Source: CAZICM01 sp964537685
Lineage (GTDB): Bacteria; Myxococcota_A; Polyangia; Polyangiales; Polyangiaceae
Direction of reading: 5' to 3'
Assembly: GCA_964537685.1 (NCBI GenBank)
Contig: CAZICM010000056.1
Span: 1 to 62,511 of the forward strand
DNA length: 62,511 nt
The notes under the pieces are model-generated. The model saw only the letters and a list, made by a program, of their open reading frames with translations. It was not told the origin of the DNA and did no database searches. How positions within the stretch are numbered: the first letter of the stretch is position 1; every line of letters starts with the position of its first letter. This document shows positions 16,219-24,359 of this stretch, in pieces. The position numbers were made by a program, and so were the translations under genes.

Positions 16219-17624
16219 AACATGCCTTCGCGTTCGCTTTTGGTGCTGGTGGGGGTGGGCGGTGTTTTATCGGGGCCGCTGGATTTGGGGGGCAAGGGTG
16301 GAAGTCCTTCTTTTTTACGGGGGCCGGGGGCACTCGCCGAGGCGCTGGGGCTGACGGTGGGGGCGCTGTTGGTTGGGTTTGGCGATGTGGCCGTGGCGGG
16401 TGCCATGAGCGCGGCGGCCGTGGATGGGGATGCCGATGCGGATATGGGCGTTTGAGCTTGGGAATTCGCGGTGGTGTCGGTGCCTGCAAAGAGCCGGAAG
16501 GCCAAAATGCCGCCCAGGGAAAGAGCGATGCCCGCGCCGATAAAGGGGCCCAGCTTGGAGGCGAGGGAAGGGCTTTCGGGATGGCGCGTGCTCATCAGGG
16601 GCGCTTCGGTGCCAAGGCTTTGTTCTGTGCTTGGGCCTGTTTTGGCGATGACCGCGGCCGAGGGCGAAGAGGGCGTGGCGCTGCTTTTGGGATTGAGCAA
16701 ATCAGGGATGCGGGCGCCCGCGGGCAGGGGAAGGCCGAGCGCTTGGGCCAATTCGGCGATGGCTTGGGTGGCGCTCGCTTGGCGGTCCTCGGGTTTAAGC
16801 GCGGTGGCTTTGAGCATCCAGGGTCCAAAGCTATCGGGGAGCGAGACATGTTGGCGGCGCTTTGCCCGGGCAATGGGAGATTCTTTCATGCCTTCCAGAA
16901 GAAGCATCACAAACGAGACCAAGAGCTCGTGCTCGGTCATTTCCTCTTTCCAATAAGGTTCGCCCACGAGAAGGGTATAAGCGGTATGGCCCAGGGCATG
17001 GATATCGGCGGCGGGACCAATCTTTTTTTCGCCGCGTATTTGTTCGGGCGCCATATACACCGGCGTTCCCAAGAGCCTGGGCATGGTGGTTGTCTGTGTG
17101 GGCGATACCTTTCGGGCAATACCAAAATCCAAAATCTTTACACAAGGCGAGCCATCATCGCGATGGGTCACAAACAAATTCGCCGGTTTTAGATCGCGGT
17201 GAATCACGCCCGCCGCATGGGTTTTATCGAGGGCGATGGCCACTTGCCATAAATACAAAACACATTGTTCGGGGCTGAGCGGACCTGAACGCTTTACGAG
17301 CGCGCCCATTTCCTCGCCGTGGAGCAGCTCCATCACCAAAAAGGGCACGCCTGTCGTTGCATCGACGCCCGCATCGGAGACCCTCACCAGATGTTCGCTT
17401 TGAATCTTGCCTGTAATGCGGGCTTCCCGTTCAAAGCGGGTGCGCAGATCGGCGTCGTCCTCGGCATCGGGCAACATCACCTTGAGGGCGCGGGGCGTGT
17501 CGGTGGTTGTGTCGAGCACTTCGTACACCGCGCCCATTCCGCCCGCGCGAATGCTTCGTTCGACGCGGTATCTGCCGTGGAAAATATCGCCTTGGCGCAG
17601 CGTGAGCGAAGGAGGGTCGGCCAT
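16215..17624 (-). CDS. Hanks-type Ser/Thr protein kinase, membrane-anchored
   Basis: The kinase domain (residues ~15-275) has the Gly loop RAGGMGAVYEV, Lys in ALKVML, catalytic loop HRDLKPANLF, DFG in ILDFGIARK and YMAPEQ. After a linker rich in Pro/Ser comes one membrane helix (IGAGIALSLGGILAFRLF) and a ~90-residue Ser/Thr/Pro-rich tail, presumably outside. All catalytic residues are present, so it should be active. An earlier start at 17642 is possible, but MADPPS at 17624 fits better. There is no Shine-Dalgarno; a weak TTTTCA-17-GATACA promoter ends 10 nt before the ATG. It is coupled to the TPR/PEGA-like gene. Confidence 0.93.
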   Translation of the reverse strand: MADPPSLTLRQGDIFHGRYRVERSIRAGGMGAVYEVLDTTTDTPRALKVMLPDAEDDADLRTRFEREARITGKIQSEHLVRVSDAGVDATTGVPFLVMELLHGEEMGALVKRSGPLSPEQCVLYLWQVAIALDKTHAAGVIHRDLKPANLFVTHRDDGSPCVKILDFGIARKVSPTQTTTMPRLLGTPVYMAPEQIRGEKKIGPAADIHALGHTAYTLLVGEPYWKEEMTEHELLVSFVMLLLEGMKESPIARAKRRQHVSLPDSFGPWMLKATALKPEDRQASATQAIAELAQALGLPLPAGARIPDLLNPKSSATPSSPSAAVIAKTGPSTEQSLGTEAPLMSTRHPESPSLASKLGPFIGAGIALSLGGILAFRLFAGTDTTANSQAQTPISASASPSTAAALMAPATATSPNPTNSAPTVSPSASASAPGPRKKEGLPPLPPKSSGPDKTPPTPTSTKSEREGML

Positions 17625-17681
17625 GAGATTTGCTTGTATCAAATCTTGTGCGGTCTTTGAAAATGTTTTGTGTTTGGAGGA

Positions 17682-18095
17682 CTATGCGCTTTTTAGATAG
17701 TCGCGCAGGGTTTTTTGAGCTTCGGGTGACATCGATGCCGAGAGCCATAGCGCCAGGGTTTCGAGGTCGTGAAAGCTTTGGCGGTGCGGATTATTGGCCT
17801 CGCGGAGCATCCGCTGAACCTGCATGCCCAGGGTGATATCGGAGGGTGACAAAAGAAAGGCAGAAGCTTTGATGAGCGGGTTATCCCTGCGAAGCATTTC
17901 CAGGAAGAAATCGGCGATGGGAGCGCTGACCACACCGCAGCGCCGCAGATCGACACAGGCGCAGAAGTCGCGTTTCCCCGACAAGAACACGCTGCTCATT
18001 TTCTTTGCCAGGCCATGTGCATCATCGAGGCTCAGGGGGCCGATCGAGCGAACGATGACGAGATCGGCAGTTGGATTCAGGAACTCAATCGCCAT
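17682..18095 (-). CDS. Small STAS-like/SpoIIAA-like protein of unknown function
   Basis: A 137-residue soluble protein. The pattern of a first beta-strand (DLVIVRSIGPLSLDDAHGL), a helix, a strand with Asp (CACVDLRRCGVVSAPIADFF) and a last amphipathic helix recalls STAS/SpoIIAA-like or DUF-type folds found next to signalling genes in myxobacteria, but the match is by eye only. GGGAG is 10 nt before the ATG. It ends 57 nt before the kinase start, so it may be co-transcribed with the kinase pair. Confidence 0.7.
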   Translation of the reverse strand: MAIEFLNPTADLVIVRSIGPLSLDDAHGLAKKMSSVFLSGKRDFCACVDLRRCGVVSAPIADFFLEMLRRDNPLIKASAFLLSPSDITLGMQVQRMLREANNPHRQSFHDLETLALWLSASMSPEAQKTLRDYLKSA

Positions 18096-18117
18096 GGCAA
18101 AGATCTCCCTGGGATGA

Positions 18118-18146
18118 TTGTAAAGATTGAGGGCTGATTTTTTAAT
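18118..18146 (+). promoter_or_regulatory. Putative plus-strand promoter for a leader or small RNA
   Basis: TTGTAA (18118-18123), 17 nt, TTTAAT (18141-18146). It would start RNA at about 18153, 169 nt ahead of the RING-protein gene. Strong match to a sigma-70 pattern; untested. Confidence 0.5.
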
Positions 18147-18152
18147 TGCAAT

Positions 18153-18290
18153 TCCTTTGCGGCAGCGATAAGCATTTTTTCAGGTGGCCATTGGATGCGC
18201 TTCCTTCTCAAATTCCCTTGCGATTTCTAGCGCATCTGCTTCCCACCTTTTATGTACGCGGCAACCTTAAAGGCGGCCGCGTATTTTTTT
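18153..18290 (+). ncRNA. Candidate small RNA or attenuator leader
   Basis: Between the putative promoter at 18118-18146 and a good intrinsic terminator at 18256-18290 lies a ~138-nt segment with no reading frame of note. It holds a perfect 7-bp inverted repeat (GATGCGC 18194-18200 with GCGCATC 18230-18236). It could be an independent small RNA or a leader that controls read-through into the RING/TerD-like gene at 18322. No known riboswitch class is recognised. Confidence 0.4.
18256..18290 (+). terminator. Rho-independent terminator (plus strand)
   Basis: ACGCGGC (18256-18262) pairs with GCCGCGT (18276-18282) around a 13-nt loop that itself can pair (CCTT/AAGG); A and seven T follow. It works only on the plus strand. 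Its position upstream of a plus-strand gene and after no plus-strand gene is unusual. Confidence 0.75.
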
Positions 18291-18321
18291 AAGCTTTCCT
18301 TTATGGATTGACCGGTGACTT

Positions 18322-21063
18322 ATGGCCGACCCCATTCGCACCATCCTTCTTCGCCGCGATCATCTTTTGTTTTTGGACACCGCCGGGACATCCGCGGAAG
18401 CATCGCAGTCGGCGAAATCAAGCGGCGAAGGCCGAGGTTTTGATAGCGTCTCGCCTTCGGATGCTTTTGCCGTTGCCATGGAGAGCAGGCTGCTCGATTT
18501 AGGCTTTGGCCTTCATAGAGATCTTGCGCTTGCGCTCCGGGCGCTGCCCGCCGATGCGCTTCGATTTTTATCCGAGAGCGTAACGGGCATTCTCGCAGCG
18601 CAACTCGGCGCCCACCGCCCGCATATCCCGCTCTTTCGCAGCTTTCCCAATGACATTCCCCAGAACACATCCATGCTTTTTGTTCGCCGCGTTGTCGCGT
18701 GGATCTTTCAAGAGCCCGAGCAGGTCTGTCCATTTTGCGGGAATGTCAATACCGTATCGGCCTTGAAGCCCTGCGGACATTGGATATGTCCGGCCTGTTG
18801 GGATGGTTCAAACTATAGTGCATGTCCGATTTGTCATTTTCAGGTGGAGCGGGATCATCCCTTCTTTTTGCCGCCCACCGAACGCGAGGCGCAAGAGGAT
18901 GGGGCGGAATTAGGTCCCAAGGGGCAAAGGGTAAAACTTTTGCATCTTGGAAAGGATTTGGATGGGGCGGCGATGTCCCTGTTTGAGCGCTTGGTGAAGC
19001 GGAGCACGCCGCTGTCCCCCACCGATAAGGAAGATCTGCTAGTCTTGACGTATCATCTCAAGGCGAGGGCGCTTTCGCTCTTGCCCCATCCCATTGCCGT
19101 GAAAGAAGTGATGGCCACGGTGCTTGGGACGGTGCTGTTGGGCGAGAAACAGCCCGAGCCGTGTTTAGAAAGCGTTCGCTCGCATCTAAAGACGGCCACC
19201 GATGTGCTTCGGGTGCTGGCCGTGTATAGCGGGTTTCGCGGCGATTTAATCAAAGATGCGGAATCGAGTCCCCGGCCCGATAACCCTTTGGCGGCGTCGC
19301 TTGCCGAGCGGATGAAGATGCCCCCAAAACAGGGAAGCGAAGCAAAACCTCGCCCCAAAAAAGTGTGGAGAGCGCCGATCAAGCGTCCTTTGAGGAGGCT
19401 TTTCCTCAGAATCTTGGAAGAGTTGCCCCCGGTTCTGATGATGGAAGACATGCGGCGGCATCCCGCGCTGTGGAAGTGGGCGGGGGAGCGGTTGCATCCT
19501 TTTGAGTTTGCCGAACGTTTTCCTACGGCGGCGCTTGCTTTTGCCTTGGTGCGCGATACCGAGATCGATGAAGAAAGCAAGCTTGGGCGGCTTTTGCTGG
19601 AAACGGCGCGGAAATATCCTGAGCATGTGCGGATACGGGGAAACAAGCTGCGCTTTTTAAGCTTTGCGGGCGATGTGGAGACAAGCCTTGCGCGGGGCGA
19701 TCTGGAGCATGCCTTGGATAGGCTAAGCGAAAGACCTGGGGAATTGCTTAGGCGGAGCGATCATGTTCTTCGGCTGGAGGCCAAGCGCAAAGGTTTGGCC
19801 GGGCGGAACACCGATAAATACCTACGCTCTCTCGGAAAAGCATGTGAAAAGGGAGCGGCGCCTCTATTGCTTACGCTGCTCGCGCATTTGCCTTCCAGGA
19901 GCAAACCTGTTGATGCACGGGTATTTTTTCCAAGGGGCAATGTATCCAATCCTCATGTTGAACCCAATACCCGTCCGCTGCTGGAGCAAGAAAGCATTGA
20001 TGTCTCGGTGAATGTGGTTCTAAAAGAGCTGCTGGCCCGGGCTTCGCTTCGTTCCCGTTTCGATCGGGCGCTGCTCGATGCCCGGTTATGCGATTTGATT
20101 GTTCCCTTTAACGAACGCACCACATCCAAGGCACTGGTTGCGCTGCCCAGGGGAAGCGAATTGACCTTGCCCGATCGTTTCCGGCTCTTCACGCATTGGA
20201 TGGACAGCCCTCAATACGCCGTAGATCTCGATCTTTCGCTGGCGCTCTTCGATCACAATTGGACCTATTTGGATGTGTGCGATTACACGCATCTCTATGT
20301 GAATGCGGGAGGGGCGACGCATTCGGGGGATTTGCGGTCGGCGCCGGCGCCCGATGGAGCCTCGGAGTTTATTGATGTCAATCTCAATCTACTGGCTGAT
20401 ATGGGCGCGTTTTATGCGGTGATGGTGGTCTTTAGCTATACGGGCATTTCCTTTGACAACCTGCCCGAGGCATTTGCCGGTATGATGCATCATCATGGAA
20501 ATGCCGGGCCAATCTTCGATGCCCGCAAGGTCGCGCAGCGTTTTGATTTGCAGGGTGAGGCCAAGGTCTGCGTTCCGATGGTTGTCGATGTGTTTGAACA
20601 GAAAGCGTTATGGGCCGATATCAAAGTGCCTCCCAAGCATGGTTTACACTGCGCATCTGAGTATTACCGTATCCTTTCGAGGATGAGCCAAAGTTTAACG
20701 CAATATTTCAAGGCCAAGTCCAGGCCCACGCTCTTTCAATTGGCATCTGTGCATGCGGCGGCGAGGGCGAGGGAGATATGGGTAAAGGAGATTGATGGAA
20801 GCGTAAACGTCTACACCAAGCGGCCGGATGAGCCGCTGGACGTATTTTGGAAGCGGCTTTCGGCGCGGGTGGAGGCCGATGAAACACGGGATGTATGGGT
20901 ATCCGGAGATGGTCCGGTGATCTTCGCCGGACTGGACGACGATGTGGCTCTGCACGAGGGAAGCATGGCCTATGCGCTTCGCTGGGCGCAGCATTCGGCG
21001 GAGAAAATCAAGAGGCTTTCGCCTTCGGACTGGGTTTCGGAATTGTCGCCCATGGGATCATGA
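18322..21063 (+). CDS. RING-finger protein with TerD-like C-terminal region
   Basis: A 913-residue cytoplasmic protein. A classical C3HC4 RING lies at 136-171: Cys136, Cys139, Cys151, His153, Cys156, Cys159, Cys168 and Cys171. The middle (~200-630) is helical and unrecognised. Residues ~630-735 resemble TerD stress proteins (VDLDLSLALFD, HSGDLRSAP, FIDVNLNLL, MVVFSYTGISF). The whole resembles a family I know as MXAN_6230/SCO0710 RING-domain proteins found in myxobacteria and actinobacteria; that name is from memory. The TerD part suggests Ca-dependent stress or tellurite-type envelope response. RING domains often recruit E2-like enzymes, but no ubiquitin-like genes are nearby. No clear Shine-Dalgarno (only GGTGA). 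Confidence 0.85.
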   Translation: MADPIRTILLRRDHLLFLDTAGTSAEASQSAKSSGEGRGFDSVSPSDAFAVAMESRLLDLGFGLHRDLALALRALPADALRFLSESVTGILAAQLGAHRPHIPLFRSFPNDIPQNTSMLFVRRVVAWIFQEPEQVCPFCGNVNTVSALKPCGHWICPACWDGSNYSACPICHFQVERDHPFFLPPTEREAQEDGAELGPKGQRVKLLHLGKDLDGAAMSLFERLVKRSTPLSPTDKEDLLVLTYHLKARALSLLPHPIAVKEVMATVLGTVLLGEKQPEPCLESVRSHLKTATDVLRVLAVYSGFRGDLIKDAESSPRPDNPLAASLAERMKMPPKQGSEAKPRPKKVWRAPIKRPLRRLFLRILEELPPVLMMEDMRRHPALWKWAGERLHPFEFAERFPTAALAFALVRDTEIDEESKLGRLLLETARKYPEHVRIRGNKLRFLSFAGDVETSLARGDLEHALDRLSERPGELLRRSDHVLRLEAKRKGLAGRNTDKYLRSLGKACEKGAAPLLLTLLAHLPSRSKPVDARVFFPRGNVSNPHVEPNTRPLLEQESIDVSVNVVLKELLARASLRSRFDRALLDARLCDLIVPFNERTTSKALVALPRGSELTLPDRFRLFTHWMDSPQYAVDLDLSLALFDHNWTYLDVCDYTHLYVNAGGATHSGDLRSAPAPDGASEFIDVNLNLLADMGAFYAVMVVFSYTGISFDNLPEAFAGMMHHHGNAGPIFDARKVAQRFDLQGEAKVCVPMVVDVFEQKALWADIKVPPKHGLHCASEYYRILSRMSQSLTQYFKAKSRPTLFQLASVHAAARAREIWVKEIDGSVNVYTKRPDEPLDVFWKRLSARVEADETRDVWVSGDGPVIFAGLDDDVALHEGSMAYALRWAQHSAEKIKRLSPSDWVSELSPMGS

Positions 21064-21100
21064 TTGGCGGGCATTTTTTTCAAGATGGGGTGCAAGGGCG

Positions 21101-22951
21101 ATGAACATGTTTATTCATGCCCGGCTGGTCCTAGGATTGAGCGCGGCGCTGGGGGCCGTTTGCATATGGGGATGCCGGGCGATCTCGGGTTTGTCGGATC
21201 TCACGTTTGAAGAGGCTTCGGGGACGGGCGGGGAAGCCTGTATGCCCGGTGAATTAAGGGAATGCTATTCGGGTTCCTTGGAAACCATCAACCAGGGTTT
21301 GTGCCGGGCGGGCGCTCAGACCTGCGACGATGCAAGCCTGACATTTGGTCCATGCATGGGCGAAGTCACACCCGTCCAAGAAACATGCGCCACGCCGACC
21401 GATGAAGACTGCGACGGGCAAATCGATGAAGAAGGGCCGGATTGCGCCTGCGCGCCCGGCTCGGTCTCGTCCTGCTATTCGGGGCCGGGTGGAAGCGATG
21501 GCTTTGCGCCCTGCAAGGCGGGAAGCCACGCCTGCAATGATAACGGTATCGGTTATGGTCCTTGCATGGGAGCCATTGGGCCGGCGCCTGAAGACTGCGC
21601 TACGGCGGCCGATGAAGATTGCGGAACGGGGATTCAATGTCCGGGGGATAGTTTGTGGAGCAATTGGATTCCAGGGGAAGGGGACAGCGAGATCGACGAC
21701 ATTGCGGTCGATCCGGTTGGAAATATCCTGGTGGGCGGCGAGTTCTCGGGCACGCTGGATTTGCCCGATATGAGTGTCACGCCTGGGAGCGCGGGAGACG
21801 ATTTTTATATTGCATCGTTTAGCGCGCAGGGCACTTATCTTGGCGCGAGGGTATTTGGCACAAGCGCGAGCGATGCCGAGGGCGTGCGCGATATATGCCC
21901 GGATGGAAAGGGGAATGCGATTATCACAGGGCGTTTCTCGGCACCGCTGGATTTTGGCATGGGTCCGCTTATACCCAACGGCGAGGATGCCTATGTGCTT
22001 AAGATGAATGGCGAAAGAGAAATTCTATGGGTGACGCATATCCAGGGAGCGGGAGCCCAGCGCCCGGATGAAGTGGCGGTGGGGCCGGATGGCTCGGTGA
22101 CGGTATTGGGCACCTTTAGCGCGGAGATCAATATCAATGGCCAAGTCAATTTCGCGGCGGCTGGGGGCGATCTCTTTTTAGCTCAGTTGGATGGAGACAC
22201 GGGTGTTCTTAAGTGGCTTAAGCCTTTTGGAGATGGTTCCGATCAGACCCGGGCCGGTGAAGTCGCGGTATCCAGCGCCTCGGAAATTTTTATTGCCACG
22301 CCTTACTCTGGAAGCGTGAATTTAGGCTGTGGACAGTTGAGCGGTACGCAATCGCTGGTCGTGGCTGCTTTTGATCAAGTGGGGGCTTGCAAATGGAGTT
22401 CATCCTATGGAACCAATTTGGGCGCGTCCATTCGGGTGAAGATCGCGTCATTTGCATCCAACCGAGTCTTTGTGGGGACCGATTTCACGGGAAGCCTTCA
22501 AATGGGCGGACCGGAGCATGCAACAGCACCGGGAAATACAGATGTGCTGGTCGCGGCTTTGAGCAACGGGGGAGCCTATTTATGGAGCAAGAGCTTTTCA
22601 AGCGCTGGGAATGAAGTATTGGCGGGGATTGCCGTGGATTCAACGGGCAATCCCATTGTCGCCGGGCAATTTTCGGGGGCCGTGGACTTTGGAGGAGGAG
22701 TTGTTTCCAACACAGGCACGGGAGGATTTATCGTTAAACTCGATGCTGCGAGCGGTGCTCATCTATGGAGCCGCAATCCTCAGAGCTCGGGGCAAATGTT
22801 GCTTTCCAGCCTAGCGACCGAGCCCGGCGGAGGAATTTGGATAGCAGGCCGTTTTTCTGGATCGATTCAATTTGGAGGTCAGGGGGAGAATTATGTATCG
22901 ATTGCGGGCAGCGGCATGTACGATGCGTTTGTGAGCCGTCTCAAGCCTTAG
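21101..22951 (+). CDS. Beta-propeller lipoprotein with MopE-like Cys/Asp motif
   Basis: The reading frame is open from 20942, but the lipoprotein signal (LGAVCIWGC) shows the start at 21101, with AAGGG just before. Residues 45-190 contain two similar Cys-rich blocks (CYSGSLETINQGLCRAGAQTC and CYSGPGGSDGFAPCKAGSHAC), each followed by DEDC; the first reads DEDCDGQIDEEG, a MopE-type Ca-binding motif. Residues ~210-615 are repeats of ~50 residues with patterns such as DDIAVDPVGNILVGGEFSG and GIAVDSTGNPIVAGQFSG, i.e. an SBBP-like beta-propeller. Surface lipoproteins of this kind are common in Polyangiales; binding partner unknown. It starts 38 nt after the RING gene and may share its transcript. 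Confidence 0.85.
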   Translation: MNMFIHARLVLGLSAALGAVCIWGCRAISGLSDLTFEEASGTGGEACMPGELRECYSGSLETINQGLCRAGAQTCDDASLTFGPCMGEVTPVQETCATPTDEDCDGQIDEEGPDCACAPGSVSSCYSGPGGSDGFAPCKAGSHACNDNGIGYGPCMGAIGPAPEDCATAADEDCGTGIQCPGDSLWSNWIPGEGDSEIDDIAVDPVGNILVGGEFSGTLDLPDMSVTPGSAGDDFYIASFSAQGTYLGARVFGTSASDAEGVRDICPDGKGNAIITGRFSAPLDFGMGPLIPNGEDAYVLKMNGEREILWVTHIQGAGAQRPDEVAVGPDGSVTVLGTFSAEININGQVNFAAAGGDLFLAQLDGDTGVLKWLKPFGDGSDQTRAGEVAVSSASEIFIATPYSGSVNLGCGQLSGTQSLVVAAFDQVGACKWSSSYGTNLGASIRVKIASFASNRVFVGTDFTGSLQMGGPEHATAPGNTDVLVAALSNGGAYLWSKSFSSAGNEVLAGIAVDSTGNPIVAGQFSGAVDFGGGVVSNTGTGGFIVKLDAASGAHLWSRNPQSSGQMLLSSLATEPGGGIWIAGRFSGSIQFGGQGENYVSIAGSGMYDAFVSRLKP

Positions 22952-24359
22952 ATACCGGCACGCTATTGCGGGATTGCTCGGGAATGCGCAGCGTAAAGGT
23001 TGTTCCTCGCCCCAAAGAGCTTGTGCAAGAGAGATCGCCGCCCATCAAGAGGACCAGGCGCCGGCTTATGGGAAGGCCCAGTCCCGATGCCTTTCCCCGT
23101 TTTGATACATACTCATCGGCGGGCTCAAGTTCGTCGAAAATATGCGCGCATTGATCTTTATGCATGCCCTTTCCGGTATCGGCGACTTGAAAAATAATTT
23201 CGCCATTCTCCTGCGTAATGGATAGCGTGATATCCCCTTCCAAGGTGTATCTCGCGGCATTCTCCAATAGATTGGTCAGCGCTTGATAGAGCCGCTTGCG
23301 ATCGGCGAAAATCTCCGCCGGGACGATGCTTTCCAAGCCTTTGAGATGAAAGCGGTTTTTATTGGTTGCAAGCAAGGGTCTTATAAATGCGGAAAGCTCC
23401 CGGATCAGGAGCGAGATATCAAAAAATTCGGGGGACAGCTTTAGTTTTCCCTCCGCGATCTTGGCCATATCGATCACGTTATCGACAAGGGTGAGCAAAT
23501 GTTTTCCCGATAGCGTTACTTTCCTGAGGTCCGCTTGAGCGCTGTCGGTATGTTTCTCGTTTAAGTCTTCCAGCACCAATTCGCTATAGCCGAGGATATT
23601 GTGCAGAGGCGTGCGGAGCTCGTGGCTCATGCGGGCGAGGAATTGAGTCCTGGCCGCGCTCTGGAGCTTGGCCTTGTGCGTGGCCTCGGCCAGGGGTGTG
23701 AAGAGGTGGGTGGAAAGCGCATAATGCGTGAGCAAAATCGTCGAAACCGAGGACAATAGAATGGGCAGCGTCGTGGCGCGCAGGACTTCAATGGGGGTGA
23801 TGAGCGCACCGGCGCAATACAGGAGTCCGGTTAGCCAAATTTGGCGTGGGAGCTTGTTTCGGTAGCGCAAGGTGATCCAAAGATTGGCGCCGACAAAGAG
23901 CACCAATGCGAGGAGCATGAGCTTACCCCCTGGAAGGAGATCGAAGTGGTATTGGGTGATGGGGGAGCAAACGGCATGTTGGGTTGCCTGACCCGAACCG
24001 TGAATATATGCGGCGGCGGCGAGCGAGCCAAGTCCTGTAATGACAAGGATCTTGACAATGCGGTACTGGAACAGCTTGGCATGATGGCACAGTACCATGA
24101 ACAGGGAAAAACATGTGATATGGAAAGCCCAGCTTATAATGCCAATGGGCAGGGAGGGCGATTGGCCTGTGATGCATTGAATTCGAAGAAAAAAAGCCGC
24201 GACGGACCAAATAATCATCGACAGCGCATAAAAAGCCGCCCATAGAACATCTCTTCGCAGGGGGGCTTGCCAAAGAAGGAGCAGGAGCATGGAGCAGGAG
24301 ACAAGCGAGCCTATAAAACTCGTGACGAGCCCTAGGATATAGTGAAAGCTAAAGATCAT
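22941..24359 (-). CDS. 7TM-type membrane sensor histidine kinase 1
   Basis: Seven or so hydrophobic helices span residues 1-225, beginning with IFSFHYILGLVTSFIGSLV. A kinase core follows: MSHELRTPLHNILGYSE with phosphoacceptor His246, N-box TNLLENAARYT, G1 VADTGKGM and G2 SGLGLPISRRL. There is no receiver domain and no response regulator nearby, so it is an orphan kinase. It overlaps kinase 2 by 4 bp (ATGA) and is its paralogue; the His is at residue 246 in both. The 3' end overlaps the convergent propeller gene by 11 bp. The signal sensed by the membrane part is unknown. Confidence 0.93.
   Translation of the reverse strand: MIFSFHYILGLVTSFIGSLVSCSMLLLLLWQAPLRRDVLWAAFYALSMIIWSVAAFFLRIQCITGQSPSLPIGIISWAFHITCFSLFMVLCHHAKLFQYRIVKILVITGLGSLAAAAYIHGSGQATQHAVCSPITQYHFDLLPGGKLMLLALVLFVGANLWITLRYRNKLPRQIWLTGLLYCAGALITPIEVLRATTLPILLSSVSTILLTHYALSTHLFTPLAEATHKAKLQSAARTQFLARMSHELRTPLHNILGYSELVLEDLNEKHTDSAQADLRKVTLSGKHLLTLVDNVIDMAKIAEGKLKLSPEFFDISLLIRELSAFIRPLLATNKNRFHLKGLESIVPAEIFADRKRLYQALTNLLENAARYTLEGDITLSITQENGEIIFQVADTGKGMHKDQCAHIFDELEPADEYVSKRGKASGLGLPISRRLVLLMGGDLSCTSSLGRGTTFTLRIPEQSRNSVPVSKA

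Noticed and set aside
20942..21100. Upstream extension of the propeller lipoprotein
   Set aside because: It overlaps the RING gene end; the lipoprotein signal begins at 21101 with AAGGG before it.
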